Assembly: GCA_036826475.1 (NCBI GenBank)
Contig: DAISWG010000001.1
Coordinates: forward strand, 34,176-98,175
Direction of reading: 5' to 3'
From: Miltoncostaea sp036826475
Lineage (GTDB): Bacteria > Actinomycetota > Thermoleophilia > Miltoncostaeales > Miltoncostaeaceae
DNA: 64,000 nucleotides
Below the pieces are notes generated by a model. It saw nothing but the letters and a program-made list of their open reading frames with translations. It was not told where the DNA came from and made no database searches. Below, in pieces: positions 1-8,500 of the stretch. Made by a program: the position numbers and the translations under genes. The first letter of the stretch is position 1. The number at the start of each line of letters is the position of its first letter.

Positions 1-703
1 GAACGAGATCGAGAGCGCGTTGAAGGGCGTGAGCGCCAACGCCGGGACCATCGGGCTCATCAGCCTGGTCACCCTGCTGTGGACGGCGAGCGGGATGATG
101 GGCGCGATCCGCGGCAGCCTCGACGCGATCGACCCCGACACCCCGCCCCGGCCCTTCGCCCGCGGGAAGATCGTGGACCTGATCATGCTCGCGGGCGCGG
201 CGGTGCTGCTGAGCGTCTCCGCGGGCGTGACCGTGGCGACGCGCGTGGCCCGCGAGGAGGTCCAGGACTCGGTCGGGTTCTCCGGCCTGCTCTACGACGT
301 GGTGCGCGAGCTCGTCCCGGTCGCCGTGGGCACCGGCCTGCTGGTCCTGCTGCTGCGCTACGCGCCGTCGGGCGCGCCGAGGACGCGCGACATCTGGCCG
401 GCGGCGCTGGTCGGGTCGATCCTGCTGTGGGGCCTGTCGGTGGGGTTCGCGTCGTTCATCGACGCGTTCGGCCGCTACAACCTGGTCTACGGCTCGCTCG
501 CGGCCATCGTCGTGTTCCTGTTCTTCGTGTACCTGGCGGCCAACATCGTGCTGCTGTCGGCGGCGTTCGCGGCGGAGTGGCGCGGCGTCCGCACCGAGGA
601 ACCCGGCACCGGCCCGCCGGGGCCGGGGATCTGGACCGAGATCCTGGTGTTCGTCAGGGGTCTGTGGGTGGCGGAGCAGCGTCCGCGAAAGCCCGAGGAG
701 TGA
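1..703 (+). CDS. YihY/BrkB family inner-membrane protein, 3' part
   Basis: The reading frame is already open at base 2, so the gene starts upstream of the window and only about the last 230 codons are present. The visible part has at least four long hydrophobic segments separated by short loops. It includes a GSLDAID stretch and a late hydrophobic segment followed by an A-E-W-R end, which is the layout of YihY/virulence factor BrkB proteins. The family is poorly characterised despite the old ribonuclease BN name. The C-terminal tail is short and charged. The next gene begins 111 bases downstream, so co-transcription is possible but not shown. A TTG at base 20 could be read as a start but would cut off membrane segments expected in the family. 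Confidence 0.8.
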   Translation, partial: NEIESALKGVSANAGTIGLISLVTLLWTASGMMGAIRGSLDAIDPDTPPRPFARGKIVDLIMLAGAAVLLSVSAGVTVATRVAREEVQDSVGFSGLLYDVVRELVPVAVGTGLLVLLLRYAPSGAPRTRDIWPAALVGSILLWGLSVGFASFIDAFGRYNLVYGSLAAIVVFLFFVYLAANIVLLSAAFAAEWRGVRTEEPGTGPPGPGIWTEILVFVRGLWVAEQRPRKPEE

Positions 704-814
704 CCCGCCGGGGGTCGCGGGAAGAATTTCCGGGAGAGGATGTCGATCGCCGGCCGCGCCGTTCGTCGCGTGGGTGAGCGGCGGGAGACGCCCGCCACGG
801 ACGAGGAGGACGAC

Positions 815-1243
815 ATGCGGGTCATGGTCATCGTGAAGGGCGACGAGCGGACCGAGGCGGGCGTGATGCCCACCGCCGAGGAGCTGGACGCGATGGGGAG
901 GTTCAACACCGAGCTGGTGAACGCCGGGATCATGCTCGCCGGCGAGGGCCTCAAGCCCACCCGGGACGGCGTGCGCATCGCCTACGAGGGCGGCGGCAGG
1001 GCGTCGGCCACCGACGGCCCCTTCGCCGAGACCAAGGAGCTCATCGCGGGCTTCTGGATCCTCGAGGTCACGTCCATGGACGAGGCCGTGGAGTGGATGC
1101 GCCGCGCCCCGTTCGGCCCGGGCGAGTCGATCGACATCCGGCCGGTGTTCGAGCTCGAGGACTTCGGCGAGGAGCTCACGCCCGAGACGCGCGCCGCCGA
1201 GGAGGGGCGCCGCCGGAGGATCGAGGAGCAGCACGCCGGCTAG
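815..1243 (+). CDS. YCII-related DGPF-domain protein
   Basis: A 142-residue protein of the YCII/DGPF family. The signature A-T-D-G-P-F-A-E-T-K-E lies near residue 65, and an aromatic-rich W-I-L-E-V segment follows. I chose the ATG at 815 because a GAGGAGGA ribosome-binding site lies 4 nt upstream; an earlier in-frame ATG at 740 lacks one. The stop codon overlaps the GTG of the next gene by one base. Genes of this type sit next to ECF42 sigma factors across Actinobacteria and are known or suspected targets of those factors. The biochemical role of DGPF proteins is unknown. Here the DGPF gene precedes the sigma gene, so the unit may be autoregulated (inference). Confidence 0.85.
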   Translation: MRVMVIVKGDERTEAGVMPTAEELDAMGRFNTELVNAGIMLAGEGLKPTRDGVRIAYEGGGRASATDGPFAETKELIAGFWILEVTSMDEAVEWMRRAPFGPGESIDIRPVFELEDFGEELTPETRAAEEGRRRRIEEQHAG

Positions 1244-2520
1244 TGGCGCGAGACGTCAACAGCGCGATCGACGCCGTCTGGCGGATCGAGTCGCCCCGGC
1301 TCATCGCCGCCCTCGCCCGCATGACGGGGGACATCGGCCGGGCCGAGGACCTCGCCCAGGACGCGCTGGTGGTCGCGCTGGAGAAGTGGCCCGGGTCGGG
1401 CGTGCCGGACAACCCGGGCGCCTGGCTCATGGCCACCGCCAAGCACCGTGCCATCGACGGGATGCGCCGCGACGCCAACCTCCGGCGCAAGACGGAGGAG
1501 CTGGGGCGCGACCGCGAGGAGCTCCAGATGACGCCACCCGATCTCGAGGCGGCCATGGACGACCGGATCGGCGACGACCTGCTCAGCCTCATCTTCACGA
1601 CGTGCCACCCCGTGCTCTCCACCGACGCCCGGGTGGCGCTGACGCTGCGGATGCTGGGCGGCCTCACCACCGATGAGATCGCCCGCGCCTTCCTCGTCCC
1701 CGAGCCCACCCTGGCCCAGCGGATCGTGCGCGCCAAACGCACCCTGGGCGAGGCGAACGTGCCGTTCGAGACCCCCACCGGCCCCGAGCTCTCGGCGCGC
1801 CTCGCCTCGGTGCTCGAGGTCGTCTACCTGATCTTCAACGAGGGCTACTCCGCCACGGCCGGCGACGACTGGGTGCGGCCCGCGCTGTGCGGGGACGCGC
1901 TCCGCCTGGGGCGGATCCTCGCGGGGCTCGCGCCACGGGAGCCCGAGGTGCACGGCCTGGTCGCCCTGATGGAGATCCACGCGAGCCGCACCCGCGCCCG
2001 CGTCGCCCGCGACGGCACGCCGATCCTGCTGCTCGACCAGGACCGGGCGCGCTGGGACCGCATCCTGATCGGCCGGGGCCTGGACGCCCTGGGCCGCGCG
2101 CAGGAGCTCGGCCCGCTCGGCCCGTACGGACTCCAGGCGGCGATCGCCGCATGCCACGCCCGCGCCGCGCGGCCGGAGGACACCGACTGGGAGCGGATCG
2201 CGGCCCTCTACGACGCGCTGGCCCAGCTGCAGCCGTCGCCGGTCGTCGAGCTCAACCGGGCCGTGGCGCTGTCGATGGCGTTCGGGCCCCAGGCCGGCCT
2301 CGAGGTGGTGGACGGGCTCGTCCGGGAGCCGTCCCTGGCGGGCTACCACTGGCTGCCGAGCGTCCGCGGCGACCTGCTGGCGAAGCTCGGCCGCCGGGAC
2401 GAGGCCCGCGACGAGTTCGCCCGCGCCGCCGAGATGACCCGCAACACCCGGGAGCGCGACCTGCTGCTGGCGCGCGCCGCCGAGATGGACCGTCCCCGCA
2501 CGACGAGCGAAGGAGGCTGA
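1243..2520 (+). CDS. ECF42-type RNA polymerase sigma factor with C-terminal TPR-like extension
   Basis: A 425-residue extracytoplasmic-function sigma factor. Region 2 is seen around residues 10-75 (R-A-E-D-L-A-Q-D-A motif, then A-W-L-M-A-T-A-K-H-R-A-I-D). Region 4 lies around residues 125-175 (L-T-L-R-M-L-G-G-L-T-T-D-E-I-A-R-A-F). The remaining 240 or so residues are an alpha-helical extension with repeated A-L-A-Q-L and L-L-A-R-A-A-E patterns, typical of ECF42, where the extension is needed for activity. No anti-sigma gene is adjacent, which also fits ECF42. The GTG start overlaps the DGPF stop (TAGTG), giving translational coupling. An in-frame ATG at 1093 lies inside the DGPF gene and is unlikely. 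The next gene starts 1 nt after the stop, so three genes form one unit. Confidence 0.9.
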   Translation: MARDVNSAIDAVWRIESPRLIAALARMTGDIGRAEDLAQDALVVALEKWPGSGVPDNPGAWLMATAKHRAIDGMRRDANLRRKTEELGRDREELQMTPPDLEAAMDDRIGDDLLSLIFTTCHPVLSTDARVALTLRMLGGLTTDEIARAFLVPEPTLAQRIVRAKRTLGEANVPFETPTGPELSARLASVLEVVYLIFNEGYSATAGDDWVRPALCGDALRLGRILAGLAPREPEVHGLVALMEIHASRTRARVARDGTPILLLDQDRARWDRILIGRGLDALGRAQELGPLGPYGLQAAIAACHARAARPEDTDWERIAALYDALAQLQPSPVVELNRAVALSMAFGPQAGLEVVDGLVREPSLAGYHWLPSVRGDLLAKLGRRDEARDEFARAAEMTRNTRERDLLLARAAEMDRPRTTSEGG

Positions 2521-2521
2521 C

Positions 2522-3067
2522 GTGGGGATCCACGTGCACGAGTTCATGAGCCTGGACGGCGTCATCGACGCCCCGGTGTGGTCGTTCGAGTACGGCTTCG
2601 ACGACGGCCAGGCCGAGGACCTGGGGGCGGTCACCGGCGCCAGCTCCGCCATCCTCCTGGGCCGGGTGACGTACGAGATGTTCGCGCCGGCGTGGTCGAC
2701 CCGGACCGTCGAGGACGACCCGGGGGCGCCGTTCTTCAACGACACCCCCAAGCACGTCGTGTCGTCCACCCTGGCGGACCCCGAGTGGAGCAACTCCAGC
2801 GTGCTCGGGACGTACGACCCCGACGCCATCGCCCGCCTGCGGGAGGGGACGGAGGGCGACGTGTTCGTCGCCGGCAGCGGCACCCTGGTGCGCGCGATGC
2901 TGGCCGACGGCCTGGTCGATGCGCTGCACCTGTTCGTCTTCCCACTCACGCTCGGCGAGGGGCCGCGCCTGTTCCCCGACGGGGCCCCGCCCCGCAGGCT
3001 GGAGCTGGCCGAGTCCCGTCCCTACGCCAACGGGGTCGTCTGGATGAGCTACCGCCCGGTGGGCTGA
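2522..3067 (+). CDS. RibD C-terminal/dihydrofolate reductase-fold protein
   Basis: A 181-residue protein of the RibD_C/DHFR-like family, which are NADPH-dependent reductases of mostly unknown substrate. Family marks are the opening H-E-F-M-S-L-D-G-V-I-D, the central L-L-G-R-V-T-Y-E-M-F, and the late F-V-A-G-S-G-T-L-V-R-A-M-L followed by P-L-T-L-G-E-G-P-R-L-F. The GTG start is 1 nt after the sigma-factor stop and is preceded by GAAGGAGG, so the gene is the third member of the DGPF/ECF42 unit. Such reductases and DGPF proteins are frequent companions of ECF42 factors. The 3' end overlaps the convergent histidine-kinase gene by 19 bases, leaving no room for a separate terminator. Confidence 0.88.
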   Translation: MGIHVHEFMSLDGVIDAPVWSFEYGFDDGQAEDLGAVTGASSAILLGRVTYEMFAPAWSTRTVEDDPGAPFFNDTPKHVVSSTLADPEWSNSSVLGTYDPDAIARLREGTEGDVFVAGSGTLVRAMLADGLVDALHLFVFPLTLGEGPRLFPDGAPPRRLELAESRPYANGVVWMSYRPVG

Positions 3068-4194
3068 GCGACCGGCAGGGGGCGGCCGGGGACCCGCGGC
3101 AGACGGGCCCCGAGCCGCCACCCGCCGCCCTCCGGCCCGGCGTCCAGCGTGCCGCCCGCCGCCTCCACCCGCTCGCGCAGGCCGCGCAGGCCGTTCCCGG
3201 TGCCGACGCCGGCCAGCGACGGCTCGCCCCGGACCGGGCCGTTGACGACGTCGACGGCGAGCGCCGCGGAGTCGCCCGATACCCGGACCGTGACCGGGGC
3301 CCCCGCGGCGTAGCGGAGGGCGTTGGTGAGGCCCTCCTGGACCACGCGGTACGCCAGGCGGGCCGCCTCCGGCGCGACGCCGGAGCGATCGCCCCCGAGG
3401 ACCAGGGTCACGTCCAGCCCGCTGCCCGACGCACGAGCCACCAGGTCCTCGACCAGCGCGATGTCGGCGTCGGCGCCGGTGGCGCGCTCGTCGGCGAGCA
3501 GCTCCACCAGCAGCCCCATCTCGTGTTCCGCCTGGCGGGCGGCGCCGGCGATCGCCTCGAAGGTCTCGGCGGTCGCCTCGGGGTCGTGCGGGGCGAGGCG
3601 CTGCCCGGCCGTGGCCTGGACCACCATCACGCTGATGGCGTGGGCCACGATGTCGTGCAGCTCCGACGCGATCCGGGCCCGCTCGTACCGCACGGACAGG
3701 GCGGCGTACGCCTCGCGCTCGGCCTCCAGCTCCCGGGCGCGCTCCGCCAGCTCGTCGGCCACGAGCGCGCGCTCGCGCAACCCCCGCCCCGCCCCCCACC
3801 CGGCGACCGGGATGAACAGGTACGGCGCCGGGGAGTCCCCCACCAGGACGGCCGCCCACACCGACGCCCCGCCGAGGACGACGACGCCGGCGATGCCCAT
3901 CCACCTCCCGTCGAAGCGCCCCGCCACGAACCCGTGCGCCCCGAGCAGGATGACCAGCGCGAAGGTGTCGCCTCCGGGCGCCGTGTCGGCGGCGGCGGCG
4001 GCGAGCATCACGCCCGATGCCAGGATCCAGGTGGGCGTGGGCGCGACGCGGCCCAGCCCGAGCAGCAGGCCCAGTCCCACCGCCAGGGCCAGCTCGGCCG
4101 CGCTGGGGTAGCCCCAGACGAGCGAGGCGGCGGCGCCCACGGCGCCGCCGCCCAGCGCGATCCAGAGATCGGACCGCCGGAACCCCGCACCCAC
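3049..4194 (-). CDS. Two-component sensor histidine kinase (HisKA_3 type)
   Basis: A 381-residue membrane kinase. The first 135 residues or so carry four to five hydrophobic segments. A linker helix follows, then the phosphoacceptor box E-L-H-D-I-V-A-H with His180, then an ATPase domain with the N-box Y-R-V-V-Q-E-G-L-T-N-A-L and the G-L-R-G-L-R-E-R-V glycine box. All key residues are intact, so it should be active. It would phosphorylate a NarL/LuxR-type regulator, most likely the divergent cyclase-regulator hybrid at 5501. It lies 7 nt downstream of the degenerate kinase gene on the same strand, so the two are probably co-transcribed. Confidence 0.92.
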   Translation of the reverse strand: MGAGFRRSDLWIALGGGAVGAAASLVWGYPSAAELALAVGLGLLLGLGRVAPTPTWILASGVMLAAAAADTAPGGDTFALVILLGAHGFVAGRFDGRWMGIAGVVVLGGASVWAAVLVGDSPAPYLFIPVAGWGAGRGLRERALVADELAERARELEAEREAYAALSVRYERARIASELHDIVAHAISVMVVQATAGQRLAPHDPEATAETFEAIAGAARQAEHEMGLLVELLADERATGADADIALVEDLVARASGSGLDVTLVLGGDRSGVAPEAARLAYRVVQEGLTNALRYAAGAPVTVRVSGDSAALAVDVVNGPVRGEPSLAGVGTGNGLRGLRERVEAAGGTLDAGPEGGGWRLGARLPRVPGRPLPVAQPTGR

Positions 4195-4201
4195 GACGGA
4201 C

Positions 4202-5335
4202 CTACACCGCGGCCAGGATGGGGAGCGAGACGACGGCCTCGGCGCGGCCGCCGTCCATGGTCGCCTCGAGGCGCCCGTGGTCCAGGGCCGCCCGCTCGCG
4301 GGCCCGCTCGATGGCCGCCGCGCCGCGGCGGCGCATGGGCCCGGTCACCCGCAGCTCCAGCGCCTGGTCGGCGAACCGCACGCCCACCTCGACCCCGGGG
4401 GCGTCCTGGACCGCGTCCAGCAGGTGCTCCACCACGCGGTAGGCCGACAGCTCCACCCCGGCGGGGAGCGCCCGCGGGCTGCCCTCCACCGTCAGGCGGG
4501 CGCCGGCGCCCTTCGCCCGGAGCAGCAGGCCCTCGAGCTGCGTCAGCGCCGGCTGCGACGCGATCTCGGCGTCGCCGGCGTCGTCGCGGAGCACGCCGAC
4601 CATCGCGCGCATCTCCTCCAGGGTGCTGCGGCTCTCCGCCTCGATCCGCGCGAGGGTCGCGGCGGCGGCGTCCGGGTCGGCGGCGTCGCCGGCGGCGGCC
4701 AGGTCGGCCAGCACGCCCAGGCGGCGCTGGAGCAGGCCGTCGAGCTCGGCCGACAGCCGGGCCCGGTCGTCGGCGACCTCCAGGCGGGCGCGCTCGTCGC
4801 GGGCCGCGCGGAGCTGCTCGGTGCGGTCCTGGAGCTCGCCGACCAGCCGGCCCCGCGAGCGGACGATCCGCCCCACGACCCACACCGCGACCGCCACGGG
4901 GGCCACGAACGTCATCGCCCAGACGTCGGCGCCGGTGGGCGCGTCGAACGCGCAGCCGAACAGGCCGACCAGCAGCGTGAGGCCCAGGCCGAGGAGCGCC
5001 GGGTTCAGGTCGAGGCGGGCGCCGACGGCGAACGCCAGGATGAAGCACAGCGGGATCAGGATCCCGCAGCGGATGACGGTGTCGGTGAAGAGCGCGACGT
5101 GCAGGCCGGCGAGGGCGGCACAACCGCCGGCGGCGACGAGCGGGGAGACGCGCCGCCAGAGCAGCGGCACGGCGATGAGCGCGAAGAAGGGAACCGCCCA
5201 CCAGCTCGCGTCGGGGGTCTCCGACGAGCCGGGCTCGAAGGACATGTAGACGGTGGCGAGGCCCACGGCGACCGCGGCGACCGCGATGTCGAGCCAGCCG
5301 ATGCGGGCCGGGTTGATGGTCATCGAGCGGATCAT
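4202..5335 (-). CDS. Degenerate HisKA_3-type sensor kinase (predicted pseudokinase)
   Basis: A 377-residue protein with the same plan as its neighbour: about five hydrophobic segments in residues 15-160, a coiled linker, a dimerisation helix and an ATPase-like C-terminus. The phosphoacceptor box reads A-E-L-D-G-L-L-Q where its neighbour has S-E-L-H-D-I-V-A, so the histidine is Asp199 and the next Asp is Gly. The N-box reads Y-R-V-V-E-H-L-L-D-A-V, so the ATP/Mg Asn is Asp. Autophosphorylation therefore looks impossible. A role as a sensor partner or brake on the active kinase is inferred. I chose the ATG at 5335 over 5323 because a GGAGG lies 11 nt upstream of it. Confidence 0.85.
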   Translation of the reverse strand: MIRSMTINPARIGWLDIAVAAVAVGLATVYMSFEPGSSETPDASWWAVPFFALIAVPLLWRRVSPLVAAGGCAALAGLHVALFTDTVIRCGILIPLCFILAFAVGARLDLNPALLGLGLTLLVGLFGCAFDAPTGADVWAMTFVAPVAVAVWVVGRIVRSRGRLVGELQDRTEQLRAARDERARLEVADDRARLSAELDGLLQRRLGVLADLAAAGDAADPDAAAATLARIEAESRSTLEEMRAMVGVLRDDAGDAEIASQPALTQLEGLLLRAKGAGARLTVEGSPRALPAGVELSAYRVVEHLLDAVQDAPGVEVGVRFADQALELRVTGPMRRRGAAAIERARERAALDHGRLEATMDGGRAEAVVSLPILAAV

Positions 5336-5500
5336 GGTTCGGTCGACCTCCGTTCGTAAAGGCGGGTCGCAGTGCCGGTGATGGCGGGAGGATGCGCCGC
5401 CCCCCGCCTCCGCCGCGTCATCCGGCGGGGTGAACGTGTGCGCGGCGCCCTCACCCGCGGGGGTGACGCGGCCCCGGGGCCCTGGGAGGATGCTGGCGAC

Positions 5501-6703
5501 GTGGACGGGCCCTTCGTGACGCTGCTGATCGCCGATCTGGCCGGCGCCGCCGCGCGCCTGCGCGCCGCGGCCGGCGACGGCGCGGCGGACGCCCGCCGCA
5601 CCGGGTTCGCGGCCCTGCGGGCCGTGGCCGCCGAGCACGACGGCCGCGAGGTGCGCGGGTCGGGCGACGGCCTGACGGTGGCGTTCACCGGGGCGGGCGC
5701 CGCCGTGCGGTGCGCGGTGGACATGCAGCGCGCGACCACGGGCGCCGACCCGGACGCGCCGGCGCGGATCGGCCTGGCGGCGGGCGAGCCGGTCGCCGAC
5801 GGCGACGACCTCTACGGCACGCCGGTCGAGGTGGCCCGCCGGCTGTGCGAGACGGCCGCCCCGGGGGCGATCATCGCGACCGACGTCGTCCGGCAGATCG
5901 CCGGCCCGCGGGCGGCGGGGCTCCTCCTCCCCGCCGGCTCCCTGCGCCTGCCGGGCGTCCCCGAGCGCGTGGCGGTCGCGGAGGTGCGCTGGCGCGACGG
6001 CGACGAGGCGCAGGAACCCGCCGCCGCGGCGCCGGCCGGCGAGATCACCGTGGTCATCGCGGACGACCAGCGCCTGCTGCGCACCGGTTTCCGCGTGATC
6101 CTGGACAGCGAGCCGGACATGCGCGTGGTCGGGGAGGCGCCCGACGGCGAGGCGGCGGTCGACGTGGTGCGTCGCCACCGTCCCGACGTGGTGCTCATGG
6201 ACATCCGGATGCCGGAGCTCGACGGCCTGTCGGCGGCCCGGCGGATCCTGGACGACCCCGGGGTCCCCACAGCAGTCGTGATGCTGACGACCTTCGACCG
6301 CGACGAGTACGTCTACGAGGCCCTGCGCATCGGCGCCAGCGGCTTCCTGCTGAAGGACACGCCCGCCGACCGGCTGCTCGACGCGATCCGGGTGGCCGCA
6401 TCGGGCGACGCCCTGCTGGCGCCGTCGATCACCCGCCGGCTCATCGAGCGCTTCGCCCACGCCGCGCGGCCCGAGCCGGACGGCGTCCCCGCGGCCCTCT
6501 CGCCGCTGACCGCCCGCGAGCTGGACGTGCTGCGACTGGTGGCCCGCGGGATGTCGAACGCCGAGATCGCCGGCGAGCTGGTGCTGGGGGAGAACACCGT
6601 CAAGACGCACGTCGCCCGGCTCCTCGGCAAGCTCGGCCTGCGCGACCGGGTGCAGGCCGTGGTGCTCGCCTACGAGACGGGGCTGGTGGCGCCGGAGGGG
6701 TGA
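5501..6703 (+). CDS. Nucleotide-cyclase-like domain fused to NarL/LuxR response regulator
   Basis: A 400-residue hybrid. Residues 1-165 resemble a class III adenylate/guanylate cyclase domain: T-L-L-I-A-D-L holds the first metal Asp and G-S-G-D-G-L-T-V-A-F the second. Residues 182-300 are a receiver domain (A-D-D-Q at the start, phosphoacceptor Asp in L-M-D-I-R-M-P, Lys in L-L-K-D-T). Residues 330-395 are a LuxR-type HTH beginning L-T-A-R-E-L-D-V-L. The GTG at 5501 has GGGAGGA 10 nt upstream; a longer frame back to 5372 lacks a site and would sit in the divergent promoter region. Its partner is likely the HisKA_3 kinase on the other strand. Whether the cyclase part makes cAMP or only senses is unknown. 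Confidence 0.88.
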   Translation: MDGPFVTLLIADLAGAAARLRAAAGDGAADARRTGFAALRAVAAEHDGREVRGSGDGLTVAFTGAGAAVRCAVDMQRATTGADPDAPARIGLAAGEPVADGDDLYGTPVEVARRLCETAAPGAIIATDVVRQIAGPRAAGLLLPAGSLRLPGVPERVAVAEVRWRDGDEAQEPAAAAPAGEITVVIADDQRLLRTGFRVILDSEPDMRVVGEAPDGEAAVDVVRRHRPDVVLMDIRMPELDGLSAARRILDDPGVPTAVVMLTTFDRDEYVYEALRIGASGFLLKDTPADRLLDAIRVAASGDALLAPSITRRLIERFAHAARPEPDGVPAALSPLTARELDVLRLVARGMSNAEIAGELVLGENTVKTHVARLLGKLGLRDRVQAVVLAYETGLVAPEG

Positions 6704-6708
6704 GGACG

Positions 6709-7698
6709 ATGCCGCCGGTCGATGAGCTGCTCCGCGCCGCGAGGGCGCGCCTGCGCCGGCTCACCCCCGCCCGGGCCGCCGCCGCGCAGCGGGCCGGCGG
6801 GGTGATCGTCGACATCCGCGCCGACGCCCAGCGGGCGGCCGACGGCCTGGTCCCCGGCGCGCTGGTGGTGCCGCGGAACGTGCTGGAGTGGCGCGCCGAC
6901 CCCGCCTCGCCCCACCGCGACCCCCGCCTCGCCGAGGCGGGCGGCCCCGTGATCCTGATGTGCGCCGAGGGCTTCCAGTCGAGCCTCGCCGCCGCGACCC
7001 TCCAGGACCTGGGCGTGACGGGCGCGACCGACATGGCGGGTGGCTTCGTTGCGTGGCGGGCCGCCGGGCTGCCGGTGGAGCGGCCTGGGGACGCGGGACG
7101 CGCCGCGCACTGGGACCGCGTGTACGCCACCCGGGGGACCGACGGGGTGAGCTGGTTCGAGGCGGTCCCGGCGACGTCGCTCGACCTGATCCGGTCGGCG
7201 GGCGCCGGACCGGACGACCCGATCGTCGACGTGGGCGGCGGGGCCTCGCGCCTGGCGGGCGCCGCGCTGGAGGCGGGGTTCCGCGACGTGACGGTCCTCG
7301 ACCTGGCCGTCCGCGCCCTCGATGCCGCGCGCGAGCGGCTCGGCGCCACCGCGACACGGGTCTCGTGGGTGGCCGGCGACGTCCTGGCCTGGGTGCCGCC
7401 GCGCCGCTACGCCGTCTGGCACGACCGGGCCGTCCTCCACTTCCTGACCACCGAGGCCGGCCGCCGCCGCTACGCCGCCACCCTCGCCGCGGCGCTGCGG
7501 CCGGGCGGCCACGCCGTGGTGGCGGCGTTCGCCCCCGACGGCCCCGCGCGGTGCTCGGGGCTGGCGGTGTCCCGGTGGACGGCGGACGGGATCGCCGCCG
7601 AGCTGGGACTGGCGCTGGTGGAGGCCCGCCGGACGGAGCACCGCACCCCGGACGGAACGATCCAGCCCTTCAGCTGGGCGCTGATGCGCCGCGGCTGA
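6709..7698 (+). CDS. Rhodanese domain fused to SAM-dependent methyltransferase
   Basis: A 329-residue fusion. Residues 1-125 form a single rhodanese domain with the active-site loop C-A-E-G-F-Q-S-S near residue 85, so the persulfide-forming cysteine is present. It ends with the usual G-G-F-V-A-W-R-A-A-G-L-P. Residues 130-329 are a class I methyltransferase: D-V-G-G-G-A-S-R-L-A is motif I, V-L-D-L-A the acidic strand, and L-R-P-G-G-H-A-V-V a late motif. The ATG is 5 nt after the regulator stop, so the two genes are one unit. The last 29 bases overlap the convergent ABC ATPase gene. The substrate is unknown; methylation of a sulfur species is possible but only inferred. Confidence 0.88.
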   Translation: MPPVDELLRAARARLRRLTPARAAAAQRAGGVIVDIRADAQRAADGLVPGALVVPRNVLEWRADPASPHRDPRLAEAGGPVILMCAEGFQSSLAAATLQDLGVTGATDMAGGFVAWRAAGLPVERPGDAGRAAHWDRVYATRGTDGVSWFEAVPATSLDLIRSAGAGPDDPIVDVGGGASRLAGAALEAGFRDVTVLDLAVRALDAARERLGATATRVSWVAGDVLAWVPPRRYAVWHDRAVLHFLTTEAGRRRYAATLAAALRPGGHAVVAAFAPDGPARCSGLAVSRWTADGIAAELGLALVEARRTEHRTPDGTIQPFSWALMRRG

Positions 7699-8500
7699 AC
7701 CTCCCCACCGGCACCATCATCGGCGTGCCGCAGACGGGATCCGGGACGACTCGGGCCTCCAGCCCGAAGGCGTCCCGGATGGTCTGCGGCGTCACCACCT
7801 CCGCCGGGGTCCCGCGGGTCACGATCCGTCCCGCAGCCATCGCCACCATGTGGTCGCTGTAGCGGGCCGCCAGGTTCAGGTCGTGCAGCACCATCACCAC
7901 GGTGGTGCCGCGGCTGCGGTTGAGGTCGGCCAGCAGGTCGAGCACGTCCACCTGGTGCGCCACGTCCAGGAAGCTGGTGGGCTCGTCCAGCAGCAGCACG
8001 TCCGGGTCCTGCGCCAGGGCCATCGCGATCCACGCCCGCTGCCGCTGTCCCCCCGAGAGGGCGTCGACGGGACGGTCGGCCAGGGCCGCCGTGGCGGTCG
8101 CCTCGAGCGCCCCCGCCACCACCTCGTCGTCGGCCGGCGACCACCGGCGCAACGCGGCCCGGTGGGGGTGGCGGCCCCGGGCGACGAGGTCGGCCACGCG
8201 GATCCCCTCGGGCGCCGTGGGGTTCTGCGGCAGCAGGCCCACGATGCGCGCCACCTCACGGGTGGGGAGGCGGTGGATGTCGCGGCCGTCCAGCGTGACC
8301 GCGCCTCCGCGGGGGCGCATGATCCGCGCCAGCCCCCGCAGCAGCGTCGACTTGCCGCAGGCGTTGGCGCCGACGATCGCCGTGATCGCCCCGTCCGGGA
8401 CCACCAGGTCCAGGTCGTGCACGACGGGCGCGCCGTCGTACGCGAGTCGCAGCGCCCGGGCGGCCAGCTCGTGGGACGCGGCGCGGGGCCGCCCGCTCAC
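7670..8500 (-). CDS. Iron-siderophore ABC transporter, ATP-binding protein (FecE/FhuC type)
   Basis: A 276-residue ABC ATPase. Walker A is G-A-N-A-C-G-K-S-T, with Cys where many relatives have Gly. The Q-loop is L-L-P-Q-N-P, the signature L-S-G-G-Q-R-Q-R, and Walker B D-V-L-L-L-D-E-P-T-S-F-L-D, followed by the H-loop histidine in V-L-H-D-L-N-L-A. R-Y-S-D-H-M-V-A-M after the H-loop is typical of the ferric-siderophore/cobalamin subfamily. The GTG start overlaps the permease stop by four bases (GTGA), making it the last gene of the four-gene importer operon. It would drive uptake from the cytoplasmic face. Confidence 0.93.
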   Translation of the reverse strand: MSGRPRAASHELAARALRLAYDGAPVVHDLDLVVPDGAITAIVGANACGKSTLLRGLARIMRPRGGAVTLDGRDIHRLPTREVARIVGLLPQNPTAPEGIRVADLVARGRHPHRAALRRWSPADDEVVAGALEATATAALADRPVDALSGGQRQRAWIAMALAQDPDVLLLDEPTSFLDVAHQVDVLDLLADLNRSRGTTVVMVLHDLNLAARYSDHMVAMAAGRIVTRGTPAEVVTPQTIRDAFGLEARVVPDPVCGTPMMVPVGRFSRGASAPS

